This document shows, one piece after another, positions 58,743-64,000 of a stretch of DNA of 64,000 bases (positions are counted from its first letter, which is position 1; every line of letters starts with the position of its first letter). Where the stretch lies: contig NC_061866.1 in assembly GCF_907164915.1 (NCBI RefSeq), positions 22,980,117 through 23,044,116 of the forward strand, in the 5' to 3' direction. The DNA is from Impatiens glandulifera. Taxonomy: Eukaryota > Streptophyta > Magnoliopsida > Ericales > Balsaminaceae. The translations under genes were made by a program, and so were the position numbers. Below the pieces are notes generated by a model that was not told the origin of the DNA, searched no databases, and worked only from the letters and a program-made list of their open reading frames with translations.

Positions 58743-59486
58743 ATGTCTCAGTTCCAAAACATTCTTTAAGTTGATTTTGATTCCACTCAAGGGATAGAAC
58801 ATTATGAGATATTCAAGATGATCAAATCTCTAGAGAGTATCGGTCTGAAACCCTTCCTAGATGACAAACATGTCATCTTCCCTGAGACCGTACTCGAATT
58901 TTTCTACAACGCCAGGGTCTTCCGTGGTACTCCGTACTTTGATACCCTCATTCAATCTAGGGTTGGAGGAACTGTGTTTGATTTTTCCGAGCGTGATTTT
59001 TCTCGGTGCTTCTATCTTCCTAAGCAAGGTCTTACCGATCTGATTATTCCGACCGAACTAAAAGCCGAAATATCTTTGAACTTCTCTCGCTCGAACCGTC
59101 CAGTCAATGACCACAGATCTCGATCATCATTGAGGGTTGAATACCAGATTCTCAATGACATCGTCGGTCGGGCCATCCTGGGAAAGGATGTCACGAACAC
59201 CTACTGCGCCACCGTTTTCAACATCATGACCGATATCACAACTGATACCCCGGTCAATTGGTCCAGGGTGCTGTTCGACATCCTGATCTGGATGATCACC
59301 ACCCGTCATACCGGTTTCATTCCTCAGATCAACTCTTTAATCATGGAACTCGGGGTTCCGCTATGTCCGGGCGAGGGGCTGAACCAGTCCCAAGTCATGA
59401 CCAGGGAATCCGCTGACTCTTTTTATGAGCGATTCGAGAAGGTCTGGAAAAAGAAGAACCGACACCTCACCTCCTCCGGAAATTAG
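58743..59486 (+). pseudogene. Copia accessory ORF 1 (putative plant transposon protein family)
   Basis: Starts MSQFQNIL, then a TAA at 58767-58769 at the place where ORF 3 has Gln (IFQVDFEEI), so a C-to-T nonsense change is likely. The remaining 222 codons are open: SLESIGLKPFLDD, PETVLEFFYNARVF, FDFSERDFSRCFYLPKQG, GRAILGKDVTNTYCATVFNI and a Lys-rich end. Aligns along its whole length with the N-terminal ~210 residues of ORFs 2 and 3. The position after pol is where Sireviruses carry an envelope-like gene, but no membrane segment or signal peptide is visible, so I do not call it envelope. Confidence 0.75.
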
Positions 59487-59889
59487 TCACTCCTTCTTAC
59501 AATCGGTCATTTTGCTGTACGTACCAGTTGTATTGTTATCATGATCTCTTTCGGTTAATCTATGTTTCTTTCGGTTTGTTGTAATTCCATTAATGAAAAC
59601 TAACTTTGAATTCCAAATGCATGGGAAATTACACAAACTTAGTTACTTCCCAACTAGATTCTCAGCATCGGTCTCCGCAACCGGTCAAAAGTAATCCCTT
59701 CCCAAGACGTTTTGAAAATACAAATATTCCCAGCATTAATGAGACAAAACGGAATATTAACATTGAATGTTCAAACTTTCCCTCCAATTTCAAATCTATT
59801 TAAGAAACCTCTCCTTCTCACTTCGACACACCTCCAAACAACTTATAATTTTTCAAACTCTCTCTCTCTTAAGAAAAAGTTGAAAATAT

Positions 59890-60587
59890 CTCATCGCACA
59901 CTAAGGAATTATCTATGCATCAACTTCGACTCTGTCCTCAACATGGAGGATGTTGAAGTACGGGAGATACTCTTTGAATCCCTTAACGACACCGGTCTTC
60001 GCGATTTTCTCGAAGAATCCGGACCTCTATATTACCCAGAGGTGTTGGAGTTTTTCGATAATGTATCCATGCTCGGCGATGTCATTACTTCCGTCGTGAA
60101 AAACCACATTATCATTCTTCCCGAGAGCGGATTCGCTGGGATGTTCAATCTGCCCACTGAAGGGTTCTCCGACTTCCCATCCCGGGTGGGCAGTGCAGCA
60201 GTTGATTGTGCTGAAATGTTCTCCGGAACCGAAGTGTCGGTGGAGAATTACGGCCTGGAAGCCAGACTCGCCCCTCACATCCAACTCCTACATGAGATCG
60301 TCAACCGGTCGATCGTATGACAATCCCCAAACCAAAAATATTCCAAGAAGACTTTTGATATGATGACCTACATCGTCAGCCATACCCCCATCAACTGAGC
60401 GTCGGTCATCTACAACAACTTGAAGACCTTGGTTGAAACAAAGAGAAGTTTCGGCTATGCTCCCCACCTGAGACGGATCCTTCGGACCTACAATCCAAAT
60501 CTTGGACCGGGTACCCCGATGAATCTCTCGAATGTCCTCAACGAGGAGGTGGTGGATGACAAGCTTTCTAAAATGATCGTTATATAA
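59890..60587 (+). pseudogene. Copia accessory ORF 2, two stops
   Basis: Second member of the triplet. Open from before ATG 59943 (MEDVEVREILFESLND) to a TGA at 60318-60320, then in the same frame through a second TGA at ~60397 to a TAA at 60585-60587. Motifs align with ORFs 1 and 3: LRDFLEESGPLYYPEVLEFF, AGMFNLPTEGFSDF, LAPHIQLLHEIVNRSI, then KRSFGYAPHLRRILR. It is as long as ORF 1 and has no Lys-rich extension like that of ORF 3. Confidence 0.75.
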
Positions 60588-60933
60588 TTTTCTCTTTCTT
60601 TTGTGTACTTCAAACCGATCTTTGTATCGGTATCAATTATGTCTTTCTTCTTCAATCAAATGATCATTTAAGTTACTATGTTCGAAAATCGGTTTAAAAT
60701 CGCAAAGTTAAAATATCGGTTTAAATGCTCAACCGGTTAGAATCGCTAACCGCTCCCCTAAATCACCGGTTAAATAACCGCTTCACTAATAATCAGTTAC
60801 AAAAATAACCGCATTAAATGCTTCCCGCTCAATGCTTTCCCTCCCAAATCTGCCGCCCAAAGCCATTTTGGAGGGAAATTTCCCGCCCAGTCTTGATGTG
60901 ACGATGCACGGAGGTTTGCATTTCAACCCGCGA

Positions 60934-60942
60934 CTATAAATA
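60934..60942 (+). promoter_or_regulatory. Putative TATA box of accessory ORF 3
   Basis: CTATAAATA ~117 bases before ATG 61059, followed by a leader made of CTCTC/TCTCAA repeats (60960-61050). This is a textbook plant core promoter layout, inside a retrotransposon, ~8.9 kb from the LTR promoter. Confidence 0.6.
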
Positions 60943-61058
60943 TCGTCCTAAGTCATTATATCTCTTTCTTCCGCGAAACTGCTTTCTCTCTCTAGCTCTC
61001 AAATCTCTCAATCTCTCAAGCTCTCAAACTCTCGATCTCTTCGTCTCTCCAAATCAAA

Positions 61059-62573
61059 ATGGGTCGCGACTCTGTGCTTTTTACCCACATCTTCCAGGTC
61101 GACTTCGAAGAAATTAGAGCAAACGGATCGACGGAAGCTAAACGGGTGCTAGATCTTATTTCTGCTTCCGGTCTTGAACACTTTCTAAGCGGACCATTCA
61201 TTCTATATCAAGACGCGATCATGAAATTTTTCCAAACCACCGTACACAGCGAAGGAGTTATAACCGCAACAATCGACGGAAAACCGTTTCAACTCACAAA
61301 AGATTCGGTTGCCGAAGTTCTCCGCTTACCGACAAACGGGAGAGACTTCTCGGTTCTTTCAGACGAGGATACATTCTATGCGGATGTCTCGGATACCACA
61401 GAACCGATAGCAGTGTCCGGTAAGAAAACCTCTCTCAAACCGGAATATAGGCCACTTTGCGAGATTCTCACAAAGTCGGTTCAAGGAAGAGGAGACAACT
61501 ACGATAGCCTTACACACTCCAAAATCGAGATGATAGTCGGTTTGGTCAACGACATTAAAATCAACTGGGCAAAGGTAATATTCTCTAACTTATGTGAGAT
61601 GGTGGATCCATCCTCCAAGCGGTCGTGGGGATACACCGTTCCACTTCGAAAGATAATGCGCCACTTCAATGCCGAAACCGGCCCGAGCGTTTTCACTCCT
61701 CCTAGCAAAATCATAAAATCCCATCACTTTATGAAAACGGAGGACAAAGAGGGCAAGACAAAGGTCTCCGGTAGTAAACAATTAAACCCTCGAAGGAAAC
61801 CGCAGCCTAAAAAGAAGAAGGCTCCGGCATGTGAACAGTCCGGAGGCAAAGCGGTTCCGCGACAGTCCGGGTTGGCTAATATACAGACCGACACCCCCAA
61901 TCCGGAGAAATCGGCATCAATCTCCAGCCGGACTCTCTCCCACAACACCAAGGAAAACCAGTTTGACAAAGGGAATAGGAAGATGGTCGATGAAAAATCG
62001 GCCAGAAATGATGATGTTGAAACCGGTTCGGGCAGGCAACCGGAAAGACATGAAACCGCGGACGAAAACGTTCAGCAACTGGGAGAGGAGCTCGTCTCCC
62101 AAATAATGGAGCAACTTTACATTCAGGCTCACGCTGCGAGCGATGTCTATTTTCAATTGGCTCTGAATCGGCAGGAAGTTCTTTATACCAACATGTTACC
62201 AGAGCATCCCGTTGACCGAAGGTATGAAAAGATGATTGAAATGGAAACGTCGGTGCTCAATCTTACTAAAGCTAAGAGCGTGGTGACCGCTCTTAGAAGA
62301 GGGAAGATGGTCGAACCGCATGCCCGGTTGCTAGAACTCACCGATCACATTCATCATCTTCGTGAAAAATATGTCCCTGGGACGGAGGATTCCCAGTTCG
62401 AGGCCTTAGTGCTGGAAATGCAAACGGATAAGGAACAGGAACTAACCGATGAGTTGGCACAGCTAGAATCAGAACCCGCTCACCAAGAAGCTTCACTCTT
62501 CACCAGATCTCATCATGAGGATGATGGCGGTCCGAATCAGAACGAGGCAGAAAATATATCTACTCCACCGTAA
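61059..62573 (+). CDS. Copia accessory ORF 3, intact (504 codons)
   Basis: The only undamaged long frame in the element. N-terminal ~210 residues belong to the same family as ORFs 1 and 2 (IFQVDFEEI, LDLISASGLEHFLSG, QDAIMKFFQTTVHS, DSVAEVLRLPTNGRDF, SKRSWGYTVPLRKIM). A basic stretch follows at residues ~245-255 (NPRRKPQPKKKKAP), suited to nuclear targeting or RNA binding, then a low-complexity polar linker and a C-terminal region rich in Glu/Gln/Leu (residues ~340-480) that is probably helical or coiled-coil. No signal peptide, membrane span or protease motif. I have no biochemical function to offer. Confidence 0.7.
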   Translation: MGRDSVLFTHIFQVDFEEIRANGSTEAKRVLDLISASGLEHFLSGPFILYQDAIMKFFQTTVHSEGVITATIDGKPFQLTKDSVAEVLRLPTNGRDFSVLSDEDTFYADVSDTTEPIAVSGKKTSLKPEYRPLCEILTKSVQGRGDNYDSLTHSKIEMIVGLVNDIKINWAKVIFSNLCEMVDPSSKRSWGYTVPLRKIMRHFNAETGPSVFTPPSKIIKSHHFMKTEDKEGKTKVSGSKQLNPRRKPQPKKKKAPACEQSGGKAVPRQSGLANIQTDTPNPEKSASISSRTLSHNTKENQFDKGNRKMVDEKSARNDDVETGSGRQPERHETADENVQQLGEELVSQIMEQLYIQAHAASDVYFQLALNRQEVLYTNMLPEHPVDRRYEKMIEMETSVLNLTKAKSVVTALRRGKMVEPHARLLELTDHIHHLREKYVPGTEDSQFEALVLEMQTDKEQELTDELAQLESEPAHQEASLFTRSHHEDDGGPNQNEAENISTPP

Positions 62574-62884
62574 CCCACGGTCAACAATATTGAAATCGAA
62601 ACGGGTACTCCGCTCACCAATCTGCACGGCTCTCCGCAAATCAACAACGCCTCAGTGCCTTCTATAACCGAGGATAGGGTAAATAAAATAATCAAAAAGG
62701 GAGAAATTGATAAGATAAAATTATTTTTTCTTTTTCTCTTTAAAATTTTTCTCAAATTTTTCCAAATTTTTTCGAAAAATTCTTCTAAGTCATTTTCCAA
62801 AAATCCGGCCAAATAAACTTTTAAAACAACCGGCCTACAATTTAATTCTTACATGATTTTGAATATTTTAAATAAAATAATCAT
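62574..62884. other. Spacer between accessory ORF 3 and the polypurine tract
   Basis: Includes a second PPT-like phrase, AATCAAAAAGGGAGAAATTG at ~62691-62710, nearly identical to the true tract at 62885. Multiple polypurine tracts before the 3' LTR have been described for Sireviruses. The rest is T-rich. Confidence 0.55.
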
Positions 62885-62896
62885 AAAGGGAGAAAT
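62885..62896 (+). promoter_or_regulatory. Polypurine tract
   Basis: AAAGGGAGAAAT immediately before TGTTAGAT of the 3' LTR; plus-strand DNA primer. The same word in reverse marks the LTR at 13763. Confidence 0.85.
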
Positions 62897-64000
62897 TGTT
62901 AGATAAAATTAGACCAGTTAATAGAACTTAACAAAAAAAACTTCCTGTGCAGGAACGGTTAAAGAATTCAAACGGTTAAAGAACCAGAACCGGTCAAGCA
63001 ATCCAACCGGCCAAGAATCCAACCAATCAAGAAAACAAGACCGGTTAGAAGACAAGGCAAAAGATGTAACCAAAACCGGAACTCATCAGGTTAACCCAAA
63101 CAACCGGTAGACATCCTAAACCGAAATGTATCAATCCAGAAAACCGATGAAGAAGCTACTTAGAGAAAGAAGCCAAGAACATCAAACTAAGTACAATCTA
63201 TAAATCGGTGCAAACAGATACTTTGAGTATCTGCGGAAGACGATACCAAAGGGACAGACTATAACATTGCCATATCCATACAAGTCTGAGGATACTTTGC
63301 AGGCTGCAGAAGAACGCTTGAAGAGATCTTTCCATTCTGGGATAAGTTAGAGGCGCAACCTTTCAGGTGTAGGCAACTGTCCAACCGACAGTTGCTACAT
63401 TAAGTAAAAGACAAACCTAGCTGGTTTGACCTACGCACTGGAAGTCTAAACCTCCAGGTCTGAATCAATGATCCTCTACTTAACCAATCAGATTCAAGGA
63501 GAAGAAATGTGACCGTTGACACATTTCACCTATAAAAGGAGCTGAAGAAGAGTAAATGCAGTTACAAGTTCTACCAGCTACAAGCTCTAAGAATTATTAA
63601 TTACAAGCTTATCTCTCTACAAGATTCAAGGTTTTAAGTGTGCATTTGAAGTAAGATTATAATTTCGGTGAAAATTGTAATGACGTAGGAGTTTCATCTC
63701 CGAATATCCATAAAAACCTGTCTTGTTATTTACTTTCTGCCGGCTCTATGCTCTAACCGATTTATACTAACCGACTCATACCGCCCTAACCGATTAAACA
63801 TTACTTAAACCGACTTACTGAATCCCAAACCGACCCACTAAACTCCAAACCGACTCTATCCAAATCCGGCTTGAACTTAGTCATCCTGTGTGCGTGTTGC
63901 TTCGATCTGAAACAAACCACTTCCGTACTTGAACTCGGTTCAAGGGTTTGTGACAGCCTGTGTAGTATTAAAACCCGGTGTTAATCTCTAACCGGATTAA
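62897..64000 (+). repeat. 3' LTR of the copia element, cut by the window end
   Basis: Matches 51888-53116 of the 5' LTR through GGTGTTAATCTCTAACCGG at the last bases. About 125 bases shorter in total than the corresponding 5' part, owing to a ~97-base gap (removing the ...TTATCGAGCAGCAAATAAG... and GAGAAGAAGGGG part) and a ~33-base gap near 63090. The last ~70 bases of the LTR lie outside the window. Confidence 0.92.

Larger units (their letters stand above)
51888..64000 (+). mobile_element. Long copia retrotransposon with accessory ORFs, 3' end beyond window
   Basis: LTRs 51888-53184 and 62897 onward, gag (53224-54846), pol (54953-~58190), three accessory ORFs and a polypurine tract. Order protease, integrase, reverse transcriptase, RNase H defines Ty1/copia. 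The length (over 12 kb) and coding capacity after pol recall the Sirevirus group, which is an inference. Gag, pol and two of three accessory ORFs are broken. LTRs differ by several indels (a ~97-base and a ~33-base gap in the right LTR) and many point changes, so the insertion is not recent. Confidence 0.93.

Noticed and set aside
61016..62156. Several minus-strand frames opposite accessory ORF 3
   Set aside because: They overlap an intact 504-codon frame with family homology and have no support of their own.
58743..62573. Envelope protein in the post-pol position
   Set aside because: No signal peptide, membrane span or cleavage motif is seen in any of the three ORFs.

Overview
This window is nuclear DNA from a flowering plant, most likely a eudicot. 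It is AT-rich, has GT-AG introns, and consists almost entirely of plant transposable elements plus decayed pieces of host genes. No clearly intact ordinary host gene was found, and no RNA gene. Species cannot be read from the sequence.

Region by region. 1-15 kb is a graveyard: a broken PARP1-type poly(ADP-ribose) polymerase fragment (1-916, +) with a second copy in opposite orientation (13812-14341, -). Between them lie a six-copy ~210-bp tandem repeat, a ~1 kb inverted-repeat element, a LINE 3' end with poly(A), a pogo-like transposase pseudogene, copia fragments, a 45-bp tandem repeat, and a reverse-oriented composite LTR.

15104-37053 is the centrepiece: a giant (~22 kb) Mutator-like element (MULE) with terminal inverted repeats of at least 750 bp and a perfect 9-bp target-site duplication (15095-15103 and 37054-37062). 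It carries its own FAR1/FRS-type MuDR transposase (two frameshifts), a captured tandem-BRCT gene of the plant BARD1/BRCA1 type, two decayed but catalytically recognisable Ulp1 (C48) protease paralogues, a DUF7745-like gene, and dozens of short interrupted palindromes of the form GCGAA...TTCGC, plus an 0.8-kb minisatellite built on GAAGATATCTTC. Transposase and proteases fit the known pattern of Ulp1-carrying MULEs; the BRCT gene is an unusual passenger.

37-49 kb is AT-rich intergenic DNA with microsatellites, small foldback elements, an unidentified broken gene (37627-38028), and a duplicated module of a small coiled-coil ORF plus long ~84-bp tandem arrays with internal inverted repeats. 49051-50786 is a solo LTR with a 5-bp target duplication, inserted into a series of related plant repeat units.

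51888 to beyond the window end is a long copia retrotransposon (LTRs ~1.3 kb; gag and pol each broken by frameshifts and stops). Downstream of pol it has three homologous accessory ORFs in tandem. The last is intact (504 codons) and, like the first, is preceded by what looks like its own TATA promoter.
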